This document shows positions 8,063 through 18,300 of a stretch of DNA of 64,000 bases, in pieces (the stretch's first letter is position 1; every line of letters begins with the position of its first letter). A program made the position numbers and the translations under genes. Under the pieces are notes generated by a model. It ran no database searches and was not told the DNA's origin. It saw nothing but the letters and a program-made list of their open reading frames with translations. Origin of the DNA: Pseudolysinimonas yzui (GTDB lineage Bacteria; Actinomycetota; Actinomycetes; Actinomycetales; Microbacteriaceae); contig NZ_BNAI01000002.1 in NCBI RefSeq assembly GCF_014653215.1, positions 1-64,000 of the forward strand, given 5' to 3'.

Positions 8063-8531
8063 GCGGCCAGCGTGGACGCCTGACATGCTGCGTTCCTACG
8101 GAGCGACCGGAAAGTCTCCGGACACGCCGGGGGATTCACTGACGCAAACGGGCCGGTAGAACGGAACTCCGAACTTCTCCCAAGAGCCCAGGGTCTACTC
8201 GGGCGTCGGCACGCCACGGCCAGCCGCGGGCCGTGTCGCCGGCAGCGTGCCGTAGTGGCCGGGCCCCGATCGCCTTGCAGCGCGAGTAGCCTGCGCGACA
8301 GGGGCGGCCAATCGAAGGCCCGCCGTCGAGATCGTCGAAGGGTTCAGCAAGGGGAAATTCAGGAGCTCGATTGCTCTTGCAAGCCGGCGGGGCATGACAC
8401 CTCACAATGACCGATGCCTCTGGGATAATCGCCGCACCAGCTGCGCTGTCAATTCGACAAAACAGCATGTCGGCCGCTTGATAACTTGAGGTAAGTACAA
8501 CTAGCGGCGATGGCGCCAAGGATCGGACCCG
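8063..8531. other. 469-bp gap before the Qat operon
   Basis: No convincing gene is seen. Minus-strand frames at 8136-8519 and 8195-8395 are open but have no recognisable motif, no clear ribosome-binding site and Ala/Arg/Pro-rich composition. The A+T content rises at 8440-8505, just before the first qat gene, where the qat promoter would be expected; no clear -35/-10 pair with standard spacing could be assigned. The gap marks the junction between element maintenance genes and the defence cargo. Confidence 0.4.
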
Positions 8532-10382
8532 ATGAGCGAAACGACAACGACGGCGAGCGTACTGAAGCTTTGGTCAGACGAGCCGGCGTCCTCAGACCTG
8601 CTCTCGTTCGATGCCATCGCGGAGACGGTCGCGGACGCTCTGTTCGACCCCGATCTCAACCCGATCGCGTTGGGAGTATCGGGCGCGTGGGGCTCTGGGA
8701 AGACGACCGTTCTCAATTTGATCAAGAAGCAGGTGAAGGCCCGTTCCGAGGAGTCCGGTACAACCGTCCTCGTGGTGCGGGCGGATCCGTGGCGGTACGA
8801 CCCGACCGTCGGACCCAAGGAAAGCCTGATCGCGGAAGTACTTACTGCGCTTCAGAAGGAGTTCAAGGGCGAAGACCAGGTTGTCGCGGGTGCGACCGCG
8901 GCCTTGAAGAAGCTGGTGCGGAAGGTCAACTGGTCCAAGGCGATCAAGATGGCCGCCCGCACCGCGCTGACCGCTCAGCTGCCGTCTCTCGACGCGGTGA
9001 TGGAACTCGTTAGCGACGATCCGGAAGCCATCGAGTCCGAGAAGGGGATGGAGACGTTCCGCAAGGACTTCAAGGCGCTGCTGAAGGAGCCCGCCCTCGA
9101 ACACGTCTCGCAGGTTGTGGTCCTGGTGGATGACCTTGACCGGTGTCTGCCGGAGACCGTTGTCGAGACGCTTGAGGCCATCCGTCTCTTCCTCTCCGCG
9201 AAGGGCATGTCCTTCGTCATCGCCGCCGACGAGAGCCGGGTGGCCGACGCCATCCGCCAGAAGCTTCAGATGCGGGTGGCGGCCGATGAGACCGAAAGCG
9301 TTGCGAGCCTCTATCTGCACAAGATCGTGCAGACGACGATTCCGCTTCCCGCGCTGAGCGAGTTCGATACCCGGTCGTACCTCTTTCTTCTCATGGCCCG
9401 GAGCGCGGGCGTGCGTGGGGACGCCTACAACGAGCTCGTGGACGGCTGCAACGCGCTCCGACGCGCGACCGGCAGCCTTGACGATCTAACCCTTCCCGAG
9501 GCGCCCGATCTCGCCCTCGAGATGGCGACCGCTACTCGGCTCACCCCGATCCTCTATGAGAAGTTCCAAGGGAATCCGCGCCGCATCAAGCGTTTTATGA
9601 ACGACCTCTACGTCCGCCAGTCCGTTGCGGAGCGGCGGGGCATTGACCTGTCGCCGGACGCGATTGCAAAGCTGATGGTCATCGAGCGACTGCTCGAAAA
9701 GGACTTCGAGGAGCTTCTGAAGTGGCTCGCCGCGGGGCAATTGCGCGAACGCCTAGACGAGCTGCAGAAGGTCGCCAAGGGCAGCGCGAACGCGGCCGAG
9801 GCGGATGAAGCACCGAAAACCGCGGATGACGCCGACGATGCTGGCCAGCCGGAAACTGCGGCCGAGGGCGGCGATGCCTTCTCGAGCACGATGGTGCGCT
9901 GGGCGATGCTTCCGCCGACCCTGGACGCAACCAAGGTGAGCGGGTACCTGACCCTGGCGGCAGCGTTCCGCGGGCGGATCCTGCTCGACGAGGCGCTTCC
10001 TGAGAAGCTTCGCGATCTTGCGTCGAAGCTGACGTCGGGATCGCAGCTCGAGCAGGGCGCGCTCGACACGGATGAGCTGAAGGCGCTGCCGCCGGGCGAC
10101 CTGGTGACCTTGGTGAACCACCTCGGGCGACGGATGCAAGACGATCCGTCCATCCAGCTCGGCGCCGCGAACGGACTCATCACCATCGCCGAGCTCGCGC
10201 CGAACGTTGCGGACGAGGTGCAGGCGGCGCTCCTCAGACTCCCCGCAAAGGAGCTTCAGGTCGCAACTGTCACCCTCTTCCGCAAGAAGGCCGCCGAGTT
10301 TGATCGAGTCCTCGAGGCGTGGGAGGGATCCGCGACCGGTCCCGTTCTGAAAGCGATCGGCTTGATGAGGAAGGGTTCCTGA
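8532..10382 (+). CDS. qatA: QatA, KAP-family P-loop NTPase
   Basis: A 616-residue KAP-family ATPase, first gene of a QatABCD anti-phage operon. Walker A is GAWGSGKT at 51-58, after a segment with LNPIALGVS. RADPWRYDP follows near residue 85, a KAP-typical motif. Walker B is VVLVDDLDRC at about 195-205. LRLFLSAKGMSFVIAADE (about 215-235) and NPRRIKRFMND (about 337-347) match the sensor and arginine-rich parts of the family. The C-terminal third contains an acidic linker and helical repeats. In the Qat system QatA is the ATPase essential for defence; its mechanism is unresolved. The ATG lies about eight bases after AAGGA, and the stop overlaps the qatB start (ATGA-type). Confidence 0.92.
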   Translation: MSETTTTASVLKLWSDEPASSDLLSFDAIAETVADALFDPDLNPIALGVSGAWGSGKTTVLNLIKKQVKARSEESGTTVLVVRADPWRYDPTVGPKESLIAEVLTALQKEFKGEDQVVAGATAALKKLVRKVNWSKAIKMAARTALTAQLPSLDAVMELVSDDPEAIESEKGMETFRKDFKALLKEPALEHVSQVVVLVDDLDRCLPETVVETLEAIRLFLSAKGMSFVIAADESRVADAIRQKLQMRVAADETESVASLYLHKIVQTTIPLPALSEFDTRSYLFLLMARSAGVRGDAYNELVDGCNALRRATGSLDDLTLPEAPDLALEMATATRLTPILYEKFQGNPRRIKRFMNDLYVRQSVAERRGIDLSPDAIAKLMVIERLLEKDFEELLKWLAAGQLRERLDELQKVAKGSANAAEADEAPKTADDADDAGQPETAAEGGDAFSSTMVRWAMLPPTLDATKVSGYLTLAAAFRGRILLDEALPEKLRDLASKLTSGSQLEQGALDTDELKALPPGDLVTLVNHLGRRMQDDPSIQLGAANGLITIAELAPNVADEVQAALLRLPAKELQVATVTLFRKKAAEFDRVLEAWEGSATGPVLKAIGLMRKGS

Positions 10383-11161
10383 TGGGTACAAGCGGCGCAT
10401 TCACGGGAAGCGCGAGTCCGGAGGCGAAAGACCTCCGAGACTCGATCGCCGATTGGCTGTCCGGCCAGACCGGCTCGCCTGGTCCAGCCGACCAGGGGAG
10501 TCCTGCTGGCATGCCGTCTTCTACTATCGGTCCGGGCATCGGGCTGTGGGGCCGCGGCAGTGGCGGAGGCGGCGGGGGAGGCGGCGGCAGCGCCGGCGGC
10601 GGTGGATCGGGCGGGGGAGGCAGGAGCTACGGAGGCGTCGGACGAACCGTCGGACGGGTATCCGGACCAGCCGGGCGCGCTGGATCGATCGCACGCGCGT
10701 ATGTCGCTGGCGACCGCGGCGCGCTAGAGGCCGCCGGCCTCAGCTACGACGAGCTCAGCCGGCTGGGCGATCCTCTCGAGGTGGGTCAACGCATCGCCGA
10801 CGCTGCGTTCGACACGCTGCCGGACGGGTCGATGGCCGACCACGAGGCCCGGCTCATCGTCGGAGATCTCATCGGCTGGGTACTGGAAGCGCCGGCCGGT
10901 CAGGAGCCATCCCCGGAGGCGGTGGTCCGCCACACGATCGAACTCATGGTCAATCGCGCAATCCTGACCGAGGTAGGGGACAACATCAGGCAAGAACCAG
11001 ACCGCGCAAAGCGCGAAGCCACGACGCAAGACATCCGCAACTCGGCGAAAGTCTGGGCGGCTCGGGCGGACCTCTCGGCTACCGGAGCGACGCCGGCGGA
11101 GATTTCGGCTGCCATCGAAGGTGGCGTCGCCGAACTGGTCCAGATCTGGGAGTCGGAGTGA
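10382..11161 (+). CDS. qatB: QatB, Gly-rich Qat defence protein
   Basis: A 259-residue protein in the qatB position. It starts with a polar region (1-40) and carries a very glycine-rich stretch at about 56-95 (GGGG runs interrupted by Ser, Ala and Arg), a flexible linker. The C-terminal domain (about 100-259) is helical, with DELSRLGDPLEVGQRIADAAFD and an ending AAIEGGVAELVQIWESE. QatB proteins have no described catalytic domain; they are required for Qat defence together with the ATPase, the QueC-like protein and the TatD nuclease. The ATG overlaps the qatA stop codon. Its identity rests mainly on operon position, length and the Gly-rich linker. Confidence 0.82.
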   Translation: MGTSGAFTGSASPEAKDLRDSIADWLSGQTGSPGPADQGSPAGMPSSTIGPGIGLWGRGSGGGGGGGGGSAGGGGSGGGGRSYGGVGRTVGRVSGPAGRAGSIARAYVAGDRGALEAAGLSYDELSRLGDPLEVGQRIADAAFDTLPDGSMADHEARLIVGDLIGWVLEAPAGQEPSPEAVVRHTIELMVNRAILTEVGDNIRQEPDRAKREATTQDIRNSAKVWAARADLSATGATPAEISAAIEGGVAELVQIWESE

Positions 11162-12453
11162 CGAGGCTGACCCTCAATCTCGACGCTGCCGACCCGGTCG
11201 AGGGTTTCGACGAGGTGTTCTTGTGGGACGGCGGCGCTGAGGATTCGTTCAAGACACGGCTGGACCCCGCGCTGATGGCACTCGGACCGGTGCCCGCCTT
11301 GAACGCGGACTTCATCTACCTAGCCCTCGCCGCATACGCGGCCGATCACTCCGTGAAGAGACAAGGCGGCGGGACCAACTGGAACAGCCGAGCGCTCGAG
11401 TTGTCGGTGCCGGTTTCTGACCCCGCGGCGTGGTCGAACCTCGCAGGCGACCTGGGGCACGTCGTAGGATTTCTGACCGGAGACGACTGGACGTTCGAGT
11501 TCCGACAGCTCACCGCCGTCACCCGGACCGCGTCTCTGGTGGGCGACCAGTCCGAACGAGTAGTGCTGTTCAGCGGCGGCGCGGACTCCGGAACCGGCGC
11601 GCTCCTTTCAGCTCTCGCGCTCCAGTCAGGAGAGACGCAGACACTCGTCTCCCACGCGAGCGCCTCCGCAGCGAGTTCGCCCCAGACAACTCTGTCCGCT
11701 GCGCTCGAGGCCCTCAGTCCCGGCACGCAGGCCGCGCACCACGCGATATTTCTCTCGCGTAAGAAGCGACGGCTCGACGGCACTCTCTACGCTAGTGAAC
11801 TGTCCAACCGCTCGCGCTCGCTCCTCTTTCTGGCGCTCGGCCTCGGCGTCGCCGCCCAGTCAGGGGCGCCCCTTCGCATTCCGGAAAACGGATTTGCCTC
11901 CCTGAACCCGCCTCTGGGCCCTGAGCGACTCGGGTCACTTTCCACCCGCACGACGCAGCCGTGGTTCCTCTGGAGGCTCAGCGAGACGCTGGCGTCAATC
12001 GGGACTCACGCGCTCATCGAGAACCCGTTCCAGCTGATAACCAAAGGCGAGATGTTCGCCGAGGTGAAGACGCGGCTGGGCGCAACGAAGGCGTCAAAGT
12101 ATCTTTCCGAGACCAACTCGTGCTCGCACACTAACCAGCAGTTCGCACGGGTGCAGAAGCAGGATCGGGTGGCAAGCGGAACCCACTGCGGCGTTTGCTT
12201 CGGGTGCATCGTGCGACGTGCATCCTTTCGCGCCGGCAAGGTGACAGACCGCACGCCCTACTTGTCCGAGAACCCTGTCTTCGCCGAGTACGTTGCCAAC
12301 AACACCGTTCTCGAAGCGACTCGCGACTTCGCATTCGAACCGATTTCCACCGGCACGATCCTGAGCATGCCGTTGCCGCCGAACATCTCCGTGACGCAGG
12401 CGATGGACCTCTGCGTCCGCGGGCAAGCGGAGATCCGGAGCTTCGTGCAGTGA
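11158..12453 (+). CDS. qatC: QatC, QueC-like PP-loop protein
   Basis: A 431-residue QueC-like protein. The PP-loop ATP-pyrophosphatase motif SGGADS lies at about 138-143 (preceded by RVVLF), matching the SGGxDS of 7-cyano-7-deazaguanine synthase. A cysteine cluster, CSHTNQ (about 320) and HCGVCFGC (about 343-350), corresponds to the QueC zinc site. The N-terminal ~120 residues are specific to the Qat version. By homology it may adenylate or convert a carboxyl group to a nitrile or amide on a nucleobase or protein; the Qat substrate has not been deduced here. The start is the GTG at 11158, four bases inside qatB, and the stop overlaps qatD. Confidence 0.9.
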   Translation: MTRLTLNLDAADPVEGFDEVFLWDGGAEDSFKTRLDPALMALGPVPALNADFIYLALAAYAADHSVKRQGGGTNWNSRALELSVPVSDPAAWSNLAGDLGHVVGFLTGDDWTFEFRQLTAVTRTASLVGDQSERVVLFSGGADSGTGALLSALALQSGETQTLVSHASASAASSPQTTLSAALEALSPGTQAAHHAIFLSRKKRRLDGTLYASELSNRSRSLLFLALGLGVAAQSGAPLRIPENGFASLNPPLGPERLGSLSTRTTQPWFLWRLSETLASIGTHALIENPFQLITKGEMFAEVKTRLGATKASKYLSETNSCSHTNQQFARVQKQDRVASGTHCGVCFGCIVRRASFRAGKVTDRTPYLSENPVFAEYVANNTVLEATRDFAFEPISTGTILSMPLPPNISVTQAMDLCVRGQAEIRSFVQ

Positions 12454-13232
12454 GAGACCTGCCGCCGCTCGATTGCCACGCGCACATCTCCCCGGAAATC
12501 GATCCGAGAACCCTCGAGGGTCTCGGGGCGGTGACCCTCATCGCGACGCGATCAGTGCAGGAGTTCCAATCGGTCGCCGGCCGCTCAGATCTTGTGAGCG
12601 TGTGGGGAGTCGGGTGTCACCCCTCGCTGGTCCGGACTCAGGCCGCCTTCGACGCGAAAGCTTTCCAGAAGGCGATGGAACTCACACCGTTCGTCGCTGA
12701 GGTCGGGCTCGACGGCGGGTCGCGCGTTCCCCTGGAGAAGCAACAGCAGACTCTGCGAGCGGTCCTAGGGCTACTCGAGGCGACCCCGCGCATCGTGTCC
12801 GTCCACAGCCACAAGGCCACGGGAGAGGTCCTCGCGCTACTCGCGGCAAGCAAGGGCGCCGATGGTCTGGTACTCCATTGGTGGCGCGGTGACGAGGAGC
12901 AGACGGCACGGGCAATCGCTCTCGGCTGCTACTTCTCAATCAACTTCTCGATGATCCGCCTGACTGACGGCTGGCGATCGATTCCTCTGGATCGAGTCCT
13001 TGTCGAAACGGACCATCCTGCCGGAGACCGGTTTTCTGTGAAGCCAAGGCAGCCGGGTCGCGTTCAGCCCGTCGAGGCCGCACTCGCGGCGCACCACAAT
13101 CTCGCGGCACGGGACATCCGTCTGCGCATCTGGGCGAACTTCGCGCGGATGGTCCGGGACACCAACGTCTTCGAACTGATGCCCGTCCCGATCCGTCGGA
13201 TGGTGGAAGCCGCGGCACCCGGTACGAACTGA
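12450..13232 (+). CDS. qatD: QatD, TatD-family nuclease
   Basis: A 260-residue TatD-like metal-dependent hydrolase, last gene of the Qat operon. Metal-binding motifs are in order: DCHAHI at about 9-14, Glu in AEVGLDGG (about 85), HSHKATGE (about 118), HWWRGDE (about 141) and ETDHPAGD (about 187-194). TatD enzymes are TIM-barrel 3'-5' DNases. In Qat the nuclease is needed for defence, presumably attacking phage or host DNA or removing a modification. The GTG at 12450 overlaps the qatC stop by four bases, so all four qat genes are translationally coupled. A ribosome-binding site for the next small gene follows after 34 bp. Confidence 0.9.
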   Translation: MRDLPPLDCHAHISPEIDPRTLEGLGAVTLIATRSVQEFQSVAGRSDLVSVWGVGCHPSLVRTQAAFDAKAFQKAMELTPFVAEVGLDGGSRVPLEKQQQTLRAVLGLLEATPRIVSVHSHKATGEVLALLAASKGADGLVLHWWRGDEEQTARAIALGCYFSINFSMIRLTDGWRSIPLDRVLVETDHPAGDRFSVKPRQPGRVQPVEAALAAHHNLAARDIRLRIWANFARMVRDTNVFELMPVPIRRMVEAAAPGTN

Positions 13233-13266
13233 CCTCAACCACGCAGCACCTATCGAAGGAGATGAA

Positions 13267-13461
13267 ATGGCGGCAGTACGACTGGTGTACAAGCGGGTGG
13301 ACGGCAAATGGGCATGGCGGCTGACAAGCAACGGCAAGGTGATTGCCACCGATGGCGGCCAAGGATATGAGAACGAATCTGACGCTCGTGAGATGGCCGA
13401 TCGGATCGTGTCAGGGGAATTCAAGAACGCCGAAAAGAAGATTCGCCGCGAAGCCTCATGA
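13267..13461 (+). CDS. DUF1508 (YegP-like) small protein
   Basis: A 64-residue basic protein with features of the DUF1508/YegP fold: VRLVYKRVDGKWAWRLTSNGKVIATDGGQGYENESDA split across a beta-hairpin, then a helix REMADRIVSGEF. DUF1508 domains (about 50 residues) have unknown function. A strong AAGGAGAT site precedes the ATG. The stop overlaps the start of the NYN gene by four bases, so it is translationally coupled to a nuclease-like gene and possibly serves as its partner or antitoxin. It lies 34 bp after qatD on the same strand, so it may be transcribed with the Qat operon. Confidence 0.7.
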   Translation: MAAVRLVYKRVDGKWAWRLTSNGKVIATDGGQGYENESDAREMADRIVSGEFKNAEKKIRREAS

Positions 13462-13997
13462 CCCTCTTCGTGTACGTCGACAACTCGAACCTGTGGATCG
13501 AGGGCCGTCGCGTGAGCGCGGTCAACAAAGGCATGGCGACTTCTCTTCAGGACGCCATGAATCGAGGGGTGACTGATCAGACCTGGAACTACGACTTCGG
13601 CAAGCTGTACCGTGCGATCTGCCCCGAGAACGAGACGATCGGACGATCGAGCTTGTTCGGGTCGCGGCCGCCCACCAACGACTCGCTCTGGCAGCTCGCT
13701 CGCGACCAGGGCTTCGAGGTCTTCACCTTCGACCGCAACCTTGCGAACAAGGAAAAGCAGGTGGACGTCGCGATCGCCACGCAGATCATGGCCGACTCCT
13801 ACGAGCGCATGAAGGCGGGAGACCGCATAGTCCTCGTCACGGGCGACCGCGACTATCTGCCGACGATCGAGTCAGTGATGGCACGAGGCTTTCCGGTCAT
13901 CGTGGCCTTCTGGCGTCACGCGACGGGGCACGAGCTGCAGCGCGAACCGGTGGACTTCTTCGCGCTCGACCCGCTCTTCGGCTACCTCACCAAATAG
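13458..13997 (+). CDS. NYN-domain (LabA/DUF88-like) protein
   Basis: A 179-residue protein of the NYN/PIN-like fold. The hallmark acidic residues are visible: YVDNSNLWIEG at 6-16 (catalytic Asp and Asn), KQVDVAIATQIMADS at about 97-111 and VLVTGDRDYLPTI at about 121-133. NYN proteins are metal-dependent RNases related to PIN and FLAP nucleases, involved in RNA processing and sometimes in defence. Length and motif order match bacterial LabA/DUF88 proteins. It begins inside the DUF1508 gene and is followed after nine bases by a PIN-like gene, giving a compact three-gene unit adjoining Qat. Activity is inferred from the motifs. Confidence 0.85.
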   Translation: MTLFVYVDNSNLWIEGRRVSAVNKGMATSLQDAMNRGVTDQTWNYDFGKLYRAICPENETIGRSSLFGSRPPTNDSLWQLARDQGFEVFTFDRNLANKEKQVDVAIATQIMADSYERMKAGDRIVLVTGDRDYLPTIESVMARGFPVIVAFWRHATGHELQREPVDFFALDPLFGYLTK

Positions 13998-14006
13998 CGC
14001 GAAATC

Positions 14007-15152
14007 ATGGCCGATCGATTCAGGGACGATACCGACCTCGAGTACTTCCTGCCGACGCCGATCTGGCCGCCGGCGCTCAAGCAGCCGGCGCGGCCGCCTG
14101 CGCTCGTCCATCTCGATACCGCGCAGTGGATTCGTTTCGCCCGCGTTCTACGAGGCGATGAGCTTCCGGCGTACGCGAGTCTCCTGGAAGCCTTGCGAGA
14201 AGCGGTGGGCGACGGGCGCGCGCGCATCGCGATGAGCGGTTCCCAGTACCGCGAAATCATCAAAGTCAAAGATCCGGCGAAACGCGGCAAGCTCGCCGCC
14301 GTGGTCGAGGAGCTCACTGACTTTACCTACATCACCAGCCACCTTGATGTCGTAAAGCTCGAGCTGCAAGCGAGCCTCGACGCGATCACGGGCACGACCG
14401 GCCACAACTGGATGCCAATCGATCTCATTGGCACGTCCGCGCTAAATGTGATGGGGCGCGTCGGCGGACTGAAGATCCAGGAGGGCGACGAGGACATCAC
14501 CGAGCGGCTACTCGCTGAAGACCCGACGTGGGCGGAGCGCATCGCTGACATGAATAGACAGGCGGAGCGGATGCTGCTCAGCGGGCCGAGCGATGAGGAG
14601 GCAGCCGAGATGCGGCCCGAGGGCTACGAGCCGGAGGCCTCCGAGCAAATGATGATCGACAACGCGATTCTCGAAGAAGCTTGGGCCAGGCAGATCGACA
14701 AATATCGAGCGACTCACCGCGTTCGCGACCTCGTGCTCTGGCGGCACCTTCACCTCGAACTCCTCGACATGATCGTTCGCGAGCAACTCGTCCGGGGCAT
14801 CCGGGTCGACGATATTTTCTCCGATCCCGTGGGCGGCGCCCGCTTCGTTCTCGGTATGCCGTCGAGCGCGGTCACGGTGTCGATGAAGGCGCAGTACCAC
14901 CAGGATCCCAGTCGTCGGTGGACTGCAAACGACCTTTACGACTTCGATGCCTTGGCGCTCTCGATTCCATACTGCGACGTGGTTTTCGCCGACGCCTCTG
15001 CACGAGATGCGGCGATTCGTCGCGGGTTGGATCGGCATTTCGGAACACGCATGCCACGTAGACCCGAGGACCTCACCGCATTGCTTCGGGGCCTTGCCTC
15101 GGTCGAGCCCTCCAGGAAGCCCGAGCCGGGTCAGTCCCCGCTCCTCGAGTGA
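14007..15152 (+). CDS. PIN-like domain hypothetical protein
   Basis: A 381-residue protein with a split acidic motif suggesting a PIN-like fold: VHLDTAQWIRFARVL near residue 34, and near the C-terminus YDFDALALSIPYCDVVFADASARDAAIRR (split at about 310-340), where Asp residues flank the PYCDVVFAD strand. This last motif resembles PIN-like proteins in which an Asp/Cys pair follows DALA. A long helical insertion (about 110-290) carries acidic stretches such as PSDEEAAEMRPEG. If active it would be a metal-dependent RNase. It follows the NYN gene by nine bases. I do not recognise a named family, so the function is provisional. Confidence 0.6.
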   Translation: MADRFRDDTDLEYFLPTPIWPPALKQPARPPALVHLDTAQWIRFARVLRGDELPAYASLLEALREAVGDGRARIAMSGSQYREIIKVKDPAKRGKLAAVVEELTDFTYITSHLDVVKLELQASLDAITGTTGHNWMPIDLIGTSALNVMGRVGGLKIQEGDEDITERLLAEDPTWAERIADMNRQAERMLLSGPSDEEAAEMRPEGYEPEASEQMMIDNAILEEAWARQIDKYRATHRVRDLVLWRHLHLELLDMIVREQLVRGIRVDDIFSDPVGGARFVLGMPSSAVTVSMKAQYHQDPSRRWTANDLYDFDALALSIPYCDVVFADASARDAAIRRGLDRHFGTRMPRRPEDLTALLRGLASVEPSRKPEPGQSPLLE

Positions 15153-15343
15153 CAGCATCAGAGGCTCTTGGGCTGGCACGGCAACGATTCCGATTCAGTC
15201 TCGCTCCCCACCACGCACCGCCGCCAGCCCGATGAAACGGACGAGTCGCCACCACGCCATCTCCGGGCCCGGGACTCACAGAGTTGACGAGATGCACGCA
15301 GGCACTCGGGCGTGGCAACGCTGGTCGCGTCTAGCTTTGAGGA

Positions 15344-18300
15344 GTGAGGGGTGGGCTGGAGCGGTGGAAGCGGGGCGTCGCTTCCGACGGCGTTCGCCAG
15401 GCGGTCGGCTACGCGTTCGAGGGTGTGTGCGACGCGGCCCGCGGTCACCGGCTAGTTGGCGTCGAGCAGGCCGTCGCCTATAGTGACGCCGGCGCTGGGA
15501 CCGTCACCCGGTTCATTGTTACGCACGATGTCATCGAGCAGGATCTGCTCGATGCCCTAGGTCTGGCTCGTTGGGTCGATGGCGCGGACCCCGGTACGGG
15601 GGAGTCGCGCGGGCGGGTGCTCACGAGCCCGGACGCGGACTTGCTGTTGGACGCGACGATGAACATGCCCAAGTCCTACAGCCTCGCGGTGCTTCTCGCG
15701 CCCCAGCTCAGGGAGGAGTTGGCGGCGCTGCTGGATCGAATCCGGGACCGGACGCTCGTGTTGTGGCAGCGGGAGCTCAATGCGCGCCGCGGTGCGGGCG
15801 GTGTGATTCGGGAGCCGATCGCACGGCTTGAGGTGGTGGAGTTGCGGCATGAGCGCTCTCGCGCGCTGGACCCGCACCTCCACCGCCACCTCTGGCTCGG
15901 CGTGAAGGTGCTAGGCGAGGACGGGGTGTGGTCGAATGTGGATTCCCGGGTGGCGATGAAGGTGCACACCGTGGTCAACGCCGAGGGCGACCTGGCAGCT
16001 CGAACCGACCCGGCCTGGGTTGCTGCGCTCGCCGCTTGCGGCTTCACGCTCGACGCGGAGGGGGAGATCGCCGAGCTCGCCCACTTGGTGCGGCCGCTAT
16101 CGCGCCGGTCGAACCAGATTGAAGCGAATCGAGCGCTGCGGCTGGCCGGGTGGCGGCGCGACCATCCCGGGCAACACCCCGGCCATCGCGTGCTCGCGAC
16201 GATCGACCGGTGGGCGTGGGCGCAGCACCGCCCCGGCAAACCGCACGCCGTCGACGAGGAAGGATGGCAGGATCTCATCCGCACGGAGGTCGCTGCCCTC
16301 GACCCATCCGCCGCTCGGGGGCGGTCCGCTGTCGGTGTGGAGCGGAAGCGGTTGGGGAGCCTGGATCGCGACCTGCTCGCGGCGACCGCCATCGCCGACG
16401 CGGACCGGCGCTCGGCGGGCAGCGGAGGAAGGTTCAGTCGGTACGACGTTCGGGCGGGCTCGCTCCGCGCCCTCGCCGCCTCGGGTATTGTCGCCGACCG
16501 GGCACTTCTCGAGGAAGTCGTCGAGGACGTCACAGAGCGAGCGGTGGAGGGTCATGTCATCGACTTCCTCGACGGCGAGGTCCGGGTGCCGGCGCATGTG
16601 AAGCATCTGATGTCGTTCCCGACGGCGCGGGACAAGCGCGACCTCGCGGACCGCTTCGATCGACTGAACACTCGCGGACGAAGTATCCGCGCCGACACGA
16701 TCGGGCGGATCGCGACAGACGTGCTCAGCGAGGACATTTCGATGGATGCCGGGCAGGTGCAGGCGGCCGCCGCGATCTCCGGGACGACTCGGCTGGTGAC
16801 CGTCACGGGACCAGCGGGGACTGGGAAGACGAGCCTGCTACTGGTCGCACGCCACGCGCTAAGGGCCCAACGACGGCGCATGATCGTGGTCGCCCCGACC
16901 CGGAAAGCCGCGACCGTCGCGGCCCGCGACATCGGCACGGCAGCATCCAGCCTGCACGCCCTGCTGGTCGATCACGGCTTCCGCTTCGCTCAGGACCCGA
17001 CCGGCCGAACCGTGTGGACCCGGCTACGCCCCGGCGACACCGACCCCACCACGGGCGCCACCTACGCAGGCCCGCGCCACTATCCCATCCAGCCCGGGGA
17101 TCGGATCGTCATCGACGAGGCGGGGATGGTCGACTTGCAGACCGCCAACTCGCTTGCCGAACTTGCCGAGGGTGTGGGTGCGGGGATCGCGATGATCGGC
17201 GACCATCTGCAGGCCATGCCGGTCGGGCACTCCGGTGCGATGGCGACTATGCAGCGCCGTTCCGGCACTGTGGTCGAGCTCACCGCCGTCCACCGGTTCA
17301 AAGACCCCGACTACGCGGCCCTCAGCCTGCGAGTGCGCGACCCGGCCGACCACGCCGACGCGCTCGCCGTCGCTCAGGAACTAGCCGACCGGGGTCATGT
17401 CGATACGGTCGCCAGTGAACAGGAGGGCCGCGAGCGGATGGTGACCGCCTGGTTCGAGCATGCCGGGCGTGGGGAGCGGGTGGCGCTGGTGACCGCCACT
17501 AATGCCGAGGCGCAGCAGATCAACGACCGTATCCAACAGCAGCGACTCGACCGCGGCGAGCTGAACCCCGCTCGGCTTGCGCTTGGACAACACGGGCAGT
17601 ACCTGCTGGTGGGCGATGTGGTGCAGACCCGCCGCAACGACAGCGACACCGGGGTCGACAACCGTGCCACCTGGACCATTGCCGACATCCGACAGGGTCG
17701 CATTGAGCTGACCTCGGTCACCGATTCGGGCGACCGACGAACGGTCACCCGCGACTACGCCGCCGAGCACGTCCACCTCGCCTACGCGTCCACGGTGCAC
17801 GGCATCCAGGGCGAGACCGTGCACGCCTCGTATGTCGGACCTGGCGTTGATGCCGCCGGCCTCTACGTCGGCATGACCCGCGGCCGTGCCGCCAATACCG
17901 CGATCACGGTCGCACGAGATCCCGGCGAAGCGACCGAGCGTCTCGCCCAGACCATGCTGCGCGGTCGGCTCGAGGTCACCCTCGACGATGCACTCCACGC
18001 CGCCAACCAAGAACTCATTAGGGCCGCCCGCGCCACTCGATCGCCGGGAACCGGCACACAATCGTCGATGGCATCGCAGATCGCCGACGCGGACAAGCGG
18101 TGTCGTGCCCTTGAGGATGCGGTGCGGCAAGGATCCGTCCGTGCCGCCGCTGACGACTCAACCGGCCATGGTCGTATCGACCTTGAGGCGTTACAGGAGA
18201 AACAACGCGAGAGCGCGGAACGGCGCGCCATGCTCCTCGCAAAGTTGGAAGCCGAACGGGCACGAGGAGAACAACTCGCGATCGAGGCCCGACACAGATT

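Noticed and set aside
8136-8519. Minus-strand open frames in the gap before qatA
   Set aside because: Ala/Arg/Pro-rich, without recognisable motif or ribosome-binding site; more likely GC-rich chance frames.
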